From Austropuccinia psidii (Eukaryota; Basidiomycota; Pucciniomycetes; Pucciniales; Sphaerophragmiaceae): a DNA stretch of 64,000 nt. The notes below the pieces were generated by a model, which worked only from the letters and a program-made list of their open reading frames with translations, had not been told where the DNA came from and ran no database searches. Numbering within the stretch: position 1 is the stretch's first letter; the number at the start of each line of letters is the position of its first letter. The stretch covers positions 2,266,001 to 2,330,000 of the forward strand of contig JALGQZ010000017.1 of the NCBI GenBank assembly GCA_023105745.1. Direction: 5' to 3'. Position numbers and translations under genes: made by a program. Shown piece after piece: positions 24,084 through 36,068 of this stretch.

Positions 24084-25531
24084 CACACTGTCAGGTTGAG
24101 TCTATGATAAAAGTAATATAATTGTATTTACAACTTTTAACTATGACTGTGACACGGCAAAAAGGATTTAAAATAGATTTATAAGGTTTAAATATGGTTT
24201 AATTTCAGAATAAAAGGGCTTTACTATATCAGATATAGTGGTGGTGAGCGCTGTTGAAAGCCCTGGGTGCAGCTTTACCTGTTGGATTACAATAATAAGG
24301 ACTACAATACTTCTAAATTAAGAGTATACCTGATTATTTTCCAACAGTATAACTGTTTTTGACAGTTTTACTACGTAGGAATTCAAGAGCAGGATGAGGA
24401 AAGCAATTCTGGCTGTGAAAAGCCTCCTTTTTATCCTGAAATGGGGTGGAAAGGGTGCTGGACCTTTCCATGTGGAGGGAGTAAAGATTTTTCACTCTCT
24501 GAGACAGACTTGTGATTTGCAAAGACCTTTCTGACCTTTATTGGGCTCAGATGTGGTTTTGAAACCATGTCTGGGCAGTTTTCACCAATACGGGGTGAAT
24601 AATTTCATCTGGGGACCTCACAGCCTGATTTTGATGTGTATGACACGTAGAATGCTGTACAGAAACTGTATGTGACCCCAGTATTGACTGAAATATGAGG
24701 TATTGAAGTAAAAACAAGCTTCTTCGTCTATTTGACACCTCATATTCATGATTATGGGACATTATCCCATGGTAAAGCTGTATTGGTCAGAATGTGGGAT
24801 TTTGACCTTAAATCAGCTGTAGCTTTGTCAGTTCTTGAGATATTAACCTCAAAACTAAATCAGTGTGTATCCCTGTATGTTTTCTACACAATGGTACCTT
24901 ACTTGATATGGTTATCATTAAATATAGCAAGGTTATGCCATGTACAAGATTTTTGTACATATGTGTGGTTTAGGCAAAAAGCTGTATTGGGCTTGTTTGC
25001 CCCATACCTTCTGCTATAGTTGAGATATGAGGAAATGAATGACACCATCAGATAGCCCTGATTGTTCTCTTTCCAAAAAGACCCCACTTTAGTTATCTCA
25101 CACTAAAACTGCAAAAGCTAGATGAGAGGTGAATGTTTTGTTCACCCTTATTTGGCCTGAATTTGGCCATAACTCAAGCAATACTGGTGCTAGCTCAGTT
25201 TGGCTAGTACCATTTAATAGCCCTGGCTTAGAGCTTCATTTGGAGTACCCATTTGATGGCTTTAAGCCTTTCCTTCTGGACTTTAGATGAGAGGTGAAAA
25301 TTAAGGTTTATGCTCAGCAACAACTTTGAGCAGGAATAACTTTGTTATTTCTTATCCTATGGTTATGGGACTTGTATATTTGGAAAGGGGTGAGTTTCCT
25401 CTTTCTTCTGATACCTTTTGAGCATATTTGGCTCAGCTTCATGTTTTGGGGTATCTTGGCTATACCATTGGTTTATGGTATTTTGGCTGTCATGCTTCTG
25501 CTTTGGTTTGGAATCACAGGCTGGCACACAC
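24084..25531 (-). mobile_element. solo LTR A3, reversed, inside A1
   Basis: 24089-25526 (1438 bp) is an A-family LTR on the minus strand, TGTCAGGTTGAG...CAGGCTGGCA on the plus strand. It is flanked by perfect CACAC repeats (24084-24088 and 25527-25531). The A2 copy shows the empty site (ACACCCACTAAAGG on its coding strand). It is the innermost and therefore youngest event of the nest, and no internal sequence remains. Confidence 0.92.
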
Positions 25532-26238
25532 CAACCAAAGGAATGGCATATATACATGTAACAGCCACAAATGACTGTCTGTGTTGACAATTCTCAACAT
25601 CCATTGATCATTTATAGTTGAGCCCACTGCTCCATAGTGGCCAGAAATTATCTGGACAACCACTTCCCAAACTGGGAAAAACAGCTCTTTCCCACCAAGG
25701 CAAAGAACTTTAAAAGTACATCAGTGAAGATACTTCCATTGGGACAATTATCAAAGAAATAATTATACCCCATAGAAAAGGTAACATCAGACTCAACCCA
25801 GAGTTTGTAGTGCTTGATGATGCCCACATTCAAGGCTTCCTACTGCAAACAGATTACCAGAGGATGTATGGCATTGATATTCACAACAGTAAAAACAGGC
25901 ATATTACAATTGGTACCAACAAGGAAAAGGAATTTTCACTTGATATATACCAAGTTTCTACCCATGACCCACTGGAGGAGCTACTGAATGAATTCAGAGA
26001 GGGCCAGTTTAGCACTACACTCACCAGTAAGCAAAAACTAAGTTTACTGAAAATTCTGAGAAAAAATAGACCAGCATTTGCCATTGGTGAAGAACCACTG
26101 GGAAAAATTAAAGGCCATGATATAGAACTATATCTGGATGTCAAAAGACCATATCTACCTATGCTCAGGAGACCTCCATACCCAGCAAGTCTGGAAACCA
26201 CGTAGGAAATTGAGAAACACATCAATGAACTCCTGGAC
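25532..26238 (+). pseudogene. A1 protease and linker
   Basis: Coding resumes as TKGMAYIH. A 2-base deletion at about 25567 shifts the frame. The protease active site reads IIYS-stop-AHCSIV (about 25605-25635), so the catalytic Asp is Tyr and the Gly codon is TGA. The linker from 25810 includes TDYQRMYGIDI and ends DVKRPYLPMLRRPPYP with a TAG at 26203-26205. Not functional. Confidence 0.85.
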
Positions 26239-27114
26239 ATGGATGTCATCAGAAAGATTGAACACAATGAAATAGTGGGAATCATGACTCCTGTCCTAAT
26301 CACCTGGCATGATGGAAATTCTAGGTTGTGTGGAGATTTCAGAGCCCTGAACAACTACACAAAAGCAGATAGGTACCCTATACCCAGGATACCTCACGCC
26401 CTAGACAAACTGGCTAAAGCCAAATACATAACCAAAATGGATTGTATGAAAGGCTTTCACCAGAATGGAGTCAAACCAAATTACTTGAAGCTGCTCAGAA
26501 TCATATGCCATATGGGTATATATGAGTACACCAGGATGCCATTTGGCATCAAGAATGCACCAGCCCACTTCCAAAAAATGATGGATACAGTATTTCAAGA
26601 AGAAATATTGGAAGGCTGGATGGTAGTATATATTTATGATATCATTATATACTCAGAGATATGGGAAGACCATGTACAATACATAGACAGAGTGTTAAGT
26701 AAATGTACACCCATCAATCTGAAAATTTCACTTAAAAAGTGTAATTTTGGCCAAGAGCTACTAGCTCTAGGAAATTAAGTCTCAGATCTTAGTCTGGCAA
26801 TTGACCAGAATAAAGTAGCAGCAGTACTGCAAAAGCCAGTACCACGAAACATCAAAGAGATGCAATCTTTCCTTGGGTTTTCTAGCTACTATAGAAGCCA
26901 AATCAAAAAAAATTCCCACATACCTAGTAGCTTATACAAGTTATGTTCAAAAGATGTAGTCTTTGAAATCACCAAGGAAAAGAGGGATGCATATGAGAAG
27001 ATCAAATATGAACTCACAAATGCACCTGTGCTAATCTTTCCTGACTTTGAACTACCTTTCAAGTTATACATAGAGGCAGCATGTAGCCAAGGCTTAGGAG
27101 CAGCCCTTCACTAG
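26239..27114 (+). pseudogene. A1 reverse transcriptase
   Basis: 26239-26778 holds the RT fingers and palm (LCGDFRALNNYTKADRYPIP, MDCMKGFHQNG, RMPFGIKNAP). The catalytic box reads VVYIYDIIIYS instead of VVYIDD, so an essential Asp has become Tyr (about 26625-26640). A frameshift/stop at about 26776 separates the connection segment (SFLGFSSYYRS, 26860-27114), which ends in a TAG. A2 keeps YIDD at the same place. Confidence 0.88.
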
Positions 27115-27690
27115 AGACAAATTGTGGATGGTGAACCAAGAGAGGGAGTAATATGTTACATCCCTAGGCAGCTGAAAGATTCAGAAGCCAGGTATGGGAC
27201 CACCCAGACAGAATGTCTATTCCTAGTCTGGGCTCTAGAGATACTCCATTATTATTTGGAGGGTGCAGTCTTTGAAGTCTACACAGACTGCACAGGCTTG
27301 AATTCTTTACTAAACATGAAGACTACAAATAGACACATGCTGAGATGGCAAATAGCTATCCAGGAGTATAGAGGGAACATGACCATAATATACATAGGAG
27401 GTAAAAGCCATACCAATGCAGATGGCCTCAGCAGATGGCCATTGGATAATGTCAAAAGCAACCCAGCTTATGACCCTGAAGTTTCAGCCAAGACCCCTAT
27501 CCATTTCATGGAGATAGATAGGAAGAAGAACTTCAGATCCTCTGAATGGGCACCAGAAAGTGGTATCCTGATCAGTGGAAACACTGATTCAGAATGGACA
27601 GAAACTCCATTACTGGGAATAAGTTCCTCAGAACTGCACAATGAATTGTTTAGTGCAGTACTAAATTCTTATGCCAAACACCAATAGTGT
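27115..27690 (+). pseudogene. A1 RNase H and tether
   Basis: The open stretch 27124-27687 includes RYGTTQTECLFLVWALE (catalytic Glu region) and EVYTDCTGLNSLLN (Asp). NADGLSRWP closes the RNase H fold, and an acidic linker to the integrase follows. The upstream junction has a TAG at 27112-27114. This 600-bp area (27001-27600) contains not one CpG. Confidence 0.8.
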
Positions 27691-27699
27691 ATCATATGA

Positions 27700-28865
27700 C
27701 TGCAACTCCTTCAACAAAAGTAAAGGAGTCCAGAACTGGAGTCCCAGCTGGAAGAACCCTGGTTGAAGGCCTATAAGGATAACAAGTTCTTCCTTATAGA
27801 TGGCCTGCTCTACCAGAGAGAAAAACACACAAGTGCACTCACAGTGGTAGATAGGGACCACATCTCTCTGATCCTGCAAGAATTCCATGACTGCCCCTAC
27901 ATGGGACACATGAGTGAAGACAGGACCAAAGAGAGGGGAGCAAGTACAGCTTGGTGGCCCAAGTGGGAACAAGAGTTGAGTGAATACATCACACTTGTCC
28001 AAGATGCCAGAAGGCAAATAGGAAAAATGGGAAGAAATATGTTTTACTTCAACATATAGAAGATCCCAACCACCCATGGGCACCCATCAATATGGACTGG
28101 AGTACAGGACTTGTCTTAGGAGGAAAAGAAAACTACAATTCCTGTTTAATCATATCTCATAGTTTCAGCAAGAGTATGAGGTGTCTACCATGCCATAAAG
28201 AGGACACAGATATGGATACTGCTCTGCTATTCTGGACTAACATCATATCTACCTGTGGAGTCCCTAAGATCATCATTAGTGATAGGGACCCAAAATTCAC
28301 ATCTGAATTTTGGACCAACTTTTATGACATTCTTGGAACCAAGCCTGCATTTTCCACAGCATACCATTCACAAACAGATAGGTTAGCTGAAAGGATGATC
28401 CAGACAATTGAGGAAATCCTTAGAAGGTTCTGTGTCTATGGCATGGAATACAAGGACCATGAAGGATACACCCATGACTGGGTTATCCTTCTACCAGCAG
28501 TCCAGCTGGCTTATAATCCAACTCAGCACTCTACCACAGGAAAAACACCTGCACTAGTAGAAAAAGGGTGGAATCCCCTTTTACCTGTGGACCACTTGAA
28601 GAAAAATCTTCTAACCATCCACCCCACAGCCAAATACTTCCATGAAATTTGGAAGAGGGCTTGTGACACAGCTGCCAAATGCATAGCTGAGGCAAAGGAG
28701 TATAATAAGCAGAGGTGGAACAAGTCAAACTTGGAACCTGACTTCAAAGAAGGGGACCAGGTGCTGGTGTCTACACTAAACTTTGATAATCTCAAAGGAC
28801 CTAAGAAGATGAGACACTCATTTTTAGGGCCCTTTACTATCATTAATTTGGTAGGGGATAAATAA
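27700..28865 (+). pseudogene. A1 integrase
   Basis: 27763-28059 holds the N-terminal zinc-finger histidines (EFHDCPYMGHMSED), but the frame shifts just before the C-x-x-C pair (TLVQDARR where A2 has INTCERC). The core (28092-28865) keeps Asp in MDWSTG, Asp in [12 protein letters not shown] and Glu in RLAERMIQT, so the D-D-E triad is present although the zinc finger is broken. The frame ends at TAA 28863-28865 inside the C-terminal beta domain. Confidence 0.85.
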
Positions 28866-29195
28866 GTGCAGGTCAAACTCACAGAGGAGTTCTCAAGGAA
28901 ACACCCAGTGTTTCCAGTGAGTTTGGTCAAACCATACTTCCAAACAGAGGAGGGTAAATTCCCCTTCAGGAAGAAGAGCCCCACACCACCAAAGATAGTA
29001 GAGGTGGAAGACTCCCCTAAACCAAAAAATAAAATCATCAGGGCCAGGAGGATCAGACTTAATGGTAGGGATCAGAGACATTACTTAGTCAGATTCAAGA
29101 ACCAAACAGCTGATAAAGACAAATGGTTGGCAGAGGATGCCATACCAGATGGGAACCTTCATTTAAGGATATTCAAAGCCTCTAGGAGGACTTAA
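28866..29195 (+). pseudogene. A1 integrase tail and chromodomain
   Basis: Continues in frame after the TAA with VKLTEEFSRKHPVFPVSLVK. A Pro-rich hinge and a chromodomain-like end (HYLVRFKNQTADKDKWLAED) follow, then stop. The polypurine tract and 3' LTR follow within 40 bp. Confidence 0.8.
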
Positions 29196-29221
29196 CAGTC
29201 TCATAGATGATGCGCCTTTTT

Positions 29222-29232
29222 AAGAGGAAGGG
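29222..29232 (+). promoter_or_regulatory. polypurine tract of A1
   Basis: AAGAGGAAGGG ends two bases before the 3' LTR start at 29235, the normal place of the plus-strand primer. Confidence 0.7.
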
Positions 29233-29234
29233 TA

Positions 29235-30659
29235 TGTCAGCCTGTGACTCAAAACCAGAGCACAAGCATGACAGCCAAATACTATAAACCAATGGGATAC
29301 CCAAAATACCACCAAAACATGGAGCTGAGCCAAATCTGCTCAAAAGGTATCAAATTAAAGAGGAAACTCACACATTTCCAAATATACAAGTCCCATCATC
29401 ATAGGAAAAATAATAACAAAGTTATTCCTGCTCAAAGTTGTTGCTGAGCATAAACCTTAATTTTCACCTCTCATCTGAAATACAGACTAAGAAGCCTAAG
29501 CCTGTCAAATTGGTAATCCAAATGAAGCTCTAAGCCAGGGCTATCCAATGGTACCACCCAAGCTGAGCTAGCACTAGTATCACAGAAGTTATGGTCAAAT
29601 TCAGACCAAACAAGGGTGAATAAAATATTCACCTCTCATCTAACTTCTACAGTTTTAGTTTGAGATACTTAAAGTGGGGGATTTTTGGAAATGGCACAAT
29701 CAAGGCTATCTGTTGGTGCCATTCATCTCCCCATATCTTACCTAGAGCAAATTTTATGAGGCAAACAAGCCTAATACAGCTTTTTGCCTAAAACACACAT
29801 ATGTACAAAATTCTTGTACATGGGATAACTTTGCCATATTTCATGATATCCATACCAAATAAGGTACCATTGGGTAGATTGCATACAGGGATATACACCG
29901 AACCTATTTTGAGGTTGATATATCAAGAACTGGCAGATTTATTGCTGTTTTAAGGTCAAAATCCCACAGTTTTGCCAATACAGCCTTACCATGGGAAAAT
30001 ATCCCATAACCATGATTATGAGGTGTCAAACTGACAAAGAAGCTTTTTTTTACTTTAATACCTCATAGTTCATTCAATACTGGGGTCCCATACAGGTTCT
30101 GTACAGCGTTATACACATTATACACATCAGAATCAAGCTGTGTGGTTCCCAGATGAAAATTCTCACCCTGTATTGTGGAAAACTGCCCAGATGTGGTTTC
30201 AAAATCATACCTGAGCCCTATACAGGCCTTTTGCAAACCACAAGCCTGTTTTAGAGAGTGAAAAATCTTCACTTCCTCTACATGGAAAGGTGTAGCAGCC
30301 TTTCCACCCCATTTCAGGATAAAAAGGGGCCTCTTCACAGCCAGAAAAGGTTTCCTCATCCTTCTCTTGAATTCCTATGTAATATAACTGTTAAAAACAG
30401 TTCTACTCTTGGAAAATAAACAGGTATACTTCTAATTCTAAGTATTGCAGACTTTATTATTGTAATCCAATAGGTAAAGCTTCACCCAAGGTTTTCAATA
30501 GCGCTCACCACCACTATTCTTCAATATTGAAACCCTTTTATTTTAATAATAAGCCATTATACTTTAATACCCTTATTTTTAATATTTATAACCATGTCAC
30601 AGTCATATTTAAATTTATCATTAGTCCTCCTACAGCTTCATCATAGACTCAGCCTGAAA
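29235..30659 (+). mobile_element. 3' LTR of A1
   Basis: Starts TGTCAGCCTGTGACTC and ends CAGCCTGAAA (normal end TGACA). It is about 1425 bp and matches the 5' LTR throughout with scattered changes. The conserved block AGCGCTCACCACCAC lies near 30500. B's gag begins immediately after. Confidence 0.88.
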
Positions 30660-31610
30660 CCAACTCTAGCCCAGTCTAATCAGCCTGTCTCTCATCAATC
30701 TGAACCATCTTTATTGGCCATTATGCAGCAGATGACACAAATTATGGCCAATCTTCAATCAGCTTCTTCTTCTGAATCATCAAGACCACCAGCCTTCAAT
30801 ACTCCATCTATGAAGGCACCAGAATGCTTTGATGGGACTCAGCCCTTCAAAGTCAGAAGCTTTATCCAGTCCTGTCAATTAATTTTTCATAATGATCCGG
30901 CAAATTTCTTTCAAGACAGAAAGAAATTTCTTTATGCCACTTCATTTCTTATTGGAAGGGCTGCAAAATGAATTGAGCCTTATCTTTCCAATCTCACTAA
31001 TCAAGACCCAAGCTACCTTCTCAACTCTTGGAAATTATTTGAATCTCAGCTCTTCACCTTATTTGGTGACCCGGATGAAGTCAGAAAAGCTGAAGAAAAG
31101 CTGGATTCTTTGAGAATGAAAGAAGGTGGGCATGTGTCTTTATACATTGCTTATTTTAGAAGCTTAGTATGAAGAATTGGGGATTGGGGTGAAAGGGCTC
31201 TCATTTATCATTTCAGGAGAGGGTTGGCCTCCCATCCTTCAAGTATTGATTCTCTTCAAGAATTGATGGATATTACCCTGGAGCTTGATACCAGGTACCA
31301 TGAGAGGCAAAAGGAGAAGAATCATCATCAAGAAAAGAAGCCTGAAGCCCCAAAGTCAAATTCTTCTCATCCTCAAAATTCTTCAAGTTCAAGTCATAAG
31401 AAGAAGAAAATTTTCAGAAGAGGGACAAGCCCCATTCTTCTTTGTTAAATAAATATTTCAAGTTGATGAATTCTGAAAAAGAAATAAGAATCAAGGAGGG
31501 TTTATGTACCTATTGTGGTGGGAAGAATAGTCTTGAGTCCTGTTTCAAAAGGCCTCAAAACAAGCTTACCCAACTGTCAGGCAAATTTCCCAGCCAGGGA
31601 AACGCCTGAG
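30660..31610 (+). pseudogene. element B Gag, N-terminus missing
   Basis: Gag resumes at the segment SNQPVSHQSEPSLLAIMQQM; the more basic N-terminus seen in element 1 is absent. The capsid region has FDGTQPFKVRSFIQSCQLIF, TLFGDPDEV and RIGDWGERA. Stops: TGA at 30969-30971 where Trp is expected (AAK-stop-IEPYL) and TGA near 31171. Eight residues present in element 1 (SRLFDQL region) are deleted at about 31220. The zinc knuckle near 31510 reads CTYCGGKNSLESC, so the ligand His is Asn. A frameshift lies between 31430 and 31480. Confidence 0.85.
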
Positions 31611-31620
31611 TGATGATCAT

Positions 31621-31930
31621 TTTGTGTTCAATGTTCTTCACTGTTTTCCTTCTGGAGCACAATTGTGCATTCTGAATACTGGTGTCAAGAATTTTTTAAA
31701 GTTTTTTGTCTTTTCTTCTCTTTCTGATGTGTTTTATAGTATTCTCATTGATTCTGGTGCTACCAACTCATTTATTGCAAATCAGTTTGTTCACAAGTAC
31801 TCATTGACCATGTCAGAACTCCCTGAGAAGATTCCTCTTATTATTTTGGACTCCTCTGAGTCCCCTTCTTTATTTGTGACTCACCATATTAAATATATGG
31901 TTGAGCTCCATTCCTTCCCAAGCTTTTAAT
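31621..31930 (+). pseudogene. element B protease
   Basis: An aspartic protease segment with an intact active site ILIDSGATNSFIA (about 31743-31785), then SLTMSELPEKIPL. It ends at a TAA at 31927-31929 where element 1 and the family continue. It would cut Gag-Pol into mature proteins. Confidence 0.8.
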
Positions 31931-32838
31931 GGGAATTTTTAGTCATTGATACTCCCAAGGGAGAAAACCTCATATTGGGCTTTGACTTTATTAATCATTT
32001 TAATCCTTCTATTGATTGCAAGCAAGGGCTTATCACCTTTAATTCTGATCAAATGGACTATTATGATCCTTCTAGTTCTTTCAGTAATGACTTTTCTTCT
32101 GCCAAATCATGTGCAGCTCTGGTTGGTGATTCTATAACACCGTCAATTCCATCTTCTGTCCATATTCCTTCCCTTAATTCCCCTCAGTCATTACCATCAT
32201 CTAGAGATGAAGTCTTCAAAGAGATTCAAGATGTTGGAGAAGATAATTCTGTATCTTCACTTCATCTCTTTTTTGGGAATATGGACCTTCTGCCTTCATC
32301 TTATCATGACTCCCTGGAGGAGTTGTGGGATGAAGAGGAAGAGCCAGAAGAAATAGAAACCATGATGAAGGTTTTTCCCTCTGTTTATCATCAGTATTTG
32401 GATGTATTCTCCAAGGTGAAAGCAGAGAAGCTTCCTCCTCACCATTCCTGTGATCATCATATTGAGCTGGAGGGGTCTCTACCTCCAGTTGGGGTGATCT
32501 ACTCTTTATCAAACCAAGATTCAGATACACTCAGGGCCTACATTCCAGAGAATGTAGAGAAAGTTTTCACCCAGCCAAGCTCCTCTTCAACAGGAGCAGC
32601 TGTCCTCTTTGTCAAAAATAAGTATGGTGCCCTCCGTTTGTGTGTTGATTACTACAAACTCAATGCTGTTACTAGGAAGAACAAGTATCCTTTTCCTCCT
32701 ATGAATCAGCTTCTCAATGTTTCTAATGGTTCTTCTATCTTCTCCAATATTTATTTTAATGGTGGATATAACCTTCTCAGAATCAAGGAGGGTGATGAAC
32801 ATTTGACAGCTTTAAAAACTAAATATGGCAGTTTTTGA
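31931..32838 (+). pseudogene. element B linker and RT fingers/palm
   Basis: Open from about 31975 to 32838: a Ser-rich acidic linker (the part matching 3216-3848), HHIELEGSLPPVGVIYSLS, and the RT start with ALRLCVDYYKLNAVTRKNKYP. Where gypsy RTs have the first catalytic Asp (K-I-D-L-R-G-A-Y), B reads NIYFNGGY, so Asp is Tyr (about 32750-32770). A frameshift at 32836 (GSF then stop) splits the RT. Confidence 0.87.
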
Positions 32839-33976
32839 GTACTTGTTTATGCCTTTTGGGCTCACCAATGCTCCTGCCTCCTTTCAAAATCTTGTCAATT
32901 ATATCTTCCAAGACCTTCTTGATGTTTATGCTGTGGCTTACTTGGATGACATTATGGTCTTTTGCAAATCTGAGGAAGAACATATCATTCATGTGTCCAC
33001 TATTCTTTCCAGACTCAGAGCCAATAACCTCTTTGCTAAGCCTTCAAAGTGCCTTTTTCATGTTTCTAGTGTAGAGTATCTTGGTTATGTTGTTACTTCT
33101 GAAGGCCTCAAGATGGACCAATCAAAAGTCCAACAGATTCTCAACTGGCCTCCTCCAAGAAACCTCAAGGATCTTCAATCATTCCTTGGCTTTGCCAATT
33201 TCTACCGCCGTTTCATCAAGAATTATTCAAAGATCAGTTCACTCACCAGTTTCCTCAATGAAGAAGCTCTCAGTCAGTTTCACCAACTCAAAGAGGCTTT
33301 CACCACCGCTCCAATCCTTTCCCATTTCAATCCTTCTCTACCCACCATTGTAGAGACCAATACATCCAATTATGCCTTGGGTGCTGTACTGAGTCAGGTT
33401 TCTGACTCAGGAAAACATCCCATTGCATTCGACAGACACAAGCTTATACCAGCTGAGCTCAACTATGAGATTCATGACAAGGAACTCCTTGGCATAGTCT
33501 GGGCTCTCAAGCGCTGGAGGGCTTTTCTTCTGTCTCTTTCTTCCCCTTTTGAAGTTCTCACCGATCACAGTTCTCTTCAAAAATTTCTTACTCACTGTGA
33601 AGCCCGCTGGGCTGAATTCCTTTCTGAATTTTATTTTTCAATCACTTACTGCCCTGGTTGCCTAGACACCTTATCATGTTGGAACAACGTTTATCCAGAG
33701 AGGGGTGAGGATTTCATCAGCAATAATCCAACAAATTTTCAACAACTCATTAAGCAAGATGAAGTTCAACCCTCAAGATATTTTGCAGTCAAGGTGGAAT
33801 CTTTTTCAAATTTGATTGAATCAATTCAGAAGAAGTTATGGCAATATTCTCAGTACAGAAGTATCCTTCAAGAATTGGGCAAAGGTAAATCTGTTCAGGA
33901 TTATTCTCCTGATTCCTCTTCCCAACTTCTTCTATTCAAAGATTGGGTGGTGGTCCCAAATGACCCCACAATCTAA
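32825..33976 (+). pseudogene. element B RT palm/thumb and RNase H
   Basis: A 383-codon frame: FMPFGLTNAPASFQNLVN, then the intact YLDD box (AYLDDIMVF, about 32936-32960). The thumb and connection follow (FLGFANFYRRFIKNYS). RNase H comes next, with ETNTSNYALGAVLSQ, EIHDKELLGIVWALKRW and EVLTDHSSL. Tether sequence follows. It stops at TAA 33974-33976 between RNase H and integrase. Confidence 0.9.
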
Positions 33977-34880
33977 CTCAATATTCTTCAAAAGTGTCAT
34001 GACTCTCCTCTAGCTGGACACCCTGGCCAAGAGAAGACTCTCAAACTTTTCAAGTGGGATTTCCACTGGTGGGGCATGACTCAATTTATCAAGGATTATG
34101 TCTCATCCTGTCAACAGTGTCCAAGAAACAAGAATATTCATTATAAGAAGTTTGGACTCCTCAAACCTCTTCCAATTCCAAATGGTCCTTGGATTTGTCT
34201 TTCAATGGATTTCATCACTCAATTGCCATTGTCCAACTCATTTGACTCAATCCTTGACATAGTGGACAGATTCTCAAAAATGGCAGTTTTTATTCCAACA
34301 ATGTCTTCAATCACTTCACTAGATTTGGCCCATTTATTCATTAAGAATATCTTTTCAAAGCATGGCCTTCCTTCAATAATTGTCAGTGATAGAGGTCCTC
34401 TTTTTGTTTCTTCCTTCTGTACCAATCTTTGTTAGCAGCTCAATATTTCAAGAGATCTTTCAACTGCTTCCCATCAAGAAACTGATGGACAGACAGAGAG
34501 GGTAAATCAGATACTAGAACAGTATCTTCAGCCGTATCTCATTTATCATCAAGATGATTGAAACACCTGGCTCCCTCTGGCTGAATTTGCCTACAATAAT
34601 TCTGACCACTCTTCAACCAAGCAATCCCCTTTTTTCACTGTTTATGGAAGAGATCCACAATTTGATTCAGTTCACATCACTCAAGACAATCCTGCTGGAA
34701 ATTTATCAACAAAAATCCAATCAGTACATAAAGACATCAAGAGAGAACTTGAAGCTGCCATAAACAGGTTTAAGAGGTATGCAGATAAAAGTAGAGAAAG
34801 TCCACCTGATTTCAATCCTGGTGACATGGTATGGCTTTCCTCCAAGAACATCAAATTAACTAGACCCACAAAAAACTGTC
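33977..34880 (+). pseudogene. element B integrase
   Basis: In frame after the TAA: the zinc finger CHDSPLAGHPGQ...CQQC. The core has MDFITQLP (first Asp), IIVSDRGPLF (second Asp) and [12 protein letters not shown] (Glu). Stops are TAG at about 34433 (NLC-stop-QLNIS) and TGA at about 34558 (QDD-stop-NTW, Trp expected nearby). RFKRYADKSRESPPDFNPGD leads to the C-terminal domain. A frameshift follows at about 34875. The catalytic triad is complete. Confidence 0.87.
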
Positions 34881-35271
34881 TGAAGGATGGTTGGGTCCAT
34901 TTCCAATCTTGAAGAAAGTAAGTGCTCATGCTTACCACCTCAAGCTTCCATCTCAATGGAAATCCATCCACCCAGTCTTCCATATTTCCCTCTTGGAACC
35001 AGTCAAGACATCAACAATCCCAAATCAGCATAAAGAGCCTCCTCCTCCAATCATCATGGAAGAAGAAGAGGAATGGGAAGTCTCTCAAATACTGGATTCA
35101 AAGCTTGAGAGAGTAAAATTATGGTATCTGGTGGAATGGAAAGGTTTCAGTCAAGACTCAGAAAGATCCACTTGGGAACCAACTGAAAACCTGAATAATT
35201 GTCCTGAACTCATCAAAGATTTTCCTTCTTTATATCCTGACAATCCAGGACCCAATTCTTCAAAGGCTTGA
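34881..35271 (+). pseudogene. element B integrase tail and chromodomain
   Basis: The frame has GPFPILKKVSAHAYHLKLP and HPVFHISLLEPVK, then a classic chromodomain: ILDSKLERVKLWYLVEWKGF, then STWEPTENLNN. It ends at TGA 35269-35271. This domain marks B as a chromovirus. The aromatic cage residues Y/W appear kept. Confidence 0.88.
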
Positions 35272-36053
35272 TTCTTTATGGTGCTTGGTGGGGAGAGGAA
35301 TTACCAAAAGTAATTCCCACTCCTGGTATGCACCTTTAGGGGTATTCTACCCTTCTTTGTTGTAAGTATCACCTTGGCCACTCTGTGAGCACCTTGCAAT
35401 TTAGACACAGATCTTTGGCCTGGCTTTAACATCAATTCCAATCTATGGCCATTTACACTTGGGCAAATGGACCATTCCTTTTCTTATTTCCTTTCCAAGA
35501 CATTATCCATTCAACACATTCCTTTAACAAGATTTTTCTCTATTTATGTCACTGGCGGGAGTGGTAACTACAAAAAGTAAGTTCCTCTCCTGGTGTGCAC
35601 TTCCCTGAAGGGTCCATAATCTTTCAAAACATCACCTTGGCCACTTTGTGAGCACCTGGAATCAAATTCTGTTTTTCAGGTCTTTGGCCACTTTCAAAAT
35701 CAACTGTCAAAATCTGTGATTAAGATTGGAATCCTCCTCAAAATTTTCTTTCCCTTTTGTTCTTTATTTCATACTTTATTCTTTATTTTTTTTCATTTTC
35801 TTTCTTTATATTTCCTTAAAGTTTTCTTTATTATAATCAATAATGCCAAAGCTTTATTCCAGAATCAATCTTTAAACACTTTCAAAGCCAAATGTCAAGA
35901 GAAGACCAAGTTAACCCCATCTCATATGCCATCATCAGTATCAGTTCAAAATTTTCCTTTCAATGATCAATACCTCTGGAATCCCATGCCAAATCTTTCT
36001 CAACAGCCTCAACAGGCTCTTACCTTATCTTGGCTCTCAGGAGCTCACCATTC
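35272..36053 (+). repeat. B 3' untranslated region with internal duplication
   Basis: No gene. Two related segments of about 150 bp lie at about 35285-35430 and 35553-35700. Both contain AGTAA..CC.CTCCTGGT.TGCAC, then CACCTTGGCCACT.TGTGAGCACCT, then TCTTTGGCC. The rest is pyrimidine-rich. Confidence 0.65.
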
Positions 36054-36068
36054 AGGGTAGGGGGGTAC
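36054..36068 (+). promoter_or_regulatory. polypurine tract of element B
   Basis: AGGGTAGGGGGGTAC directly precedes the 3' LTR. Confidence 0.7.

Larger units (their letters stand above)
19522..30659 (+). mobile_element. Ty3/gypsy element A1, full length, inside B
   Basis: A1 has a 5' LTR (19522-20958), primer site, gag-pol and a 3' LTR (29235-30659). It lies between B's leader and B's gag. No target duplication is seen: the flanks are ATAAT and CCAAC. B lacks about 0.7 kb of leader and gag start compared with element 1. A deletion therefore probably accompanied or followed insertion. A reversed solo A LTR (A3) sits in A1's gag-pol. Confidence 0.85.
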
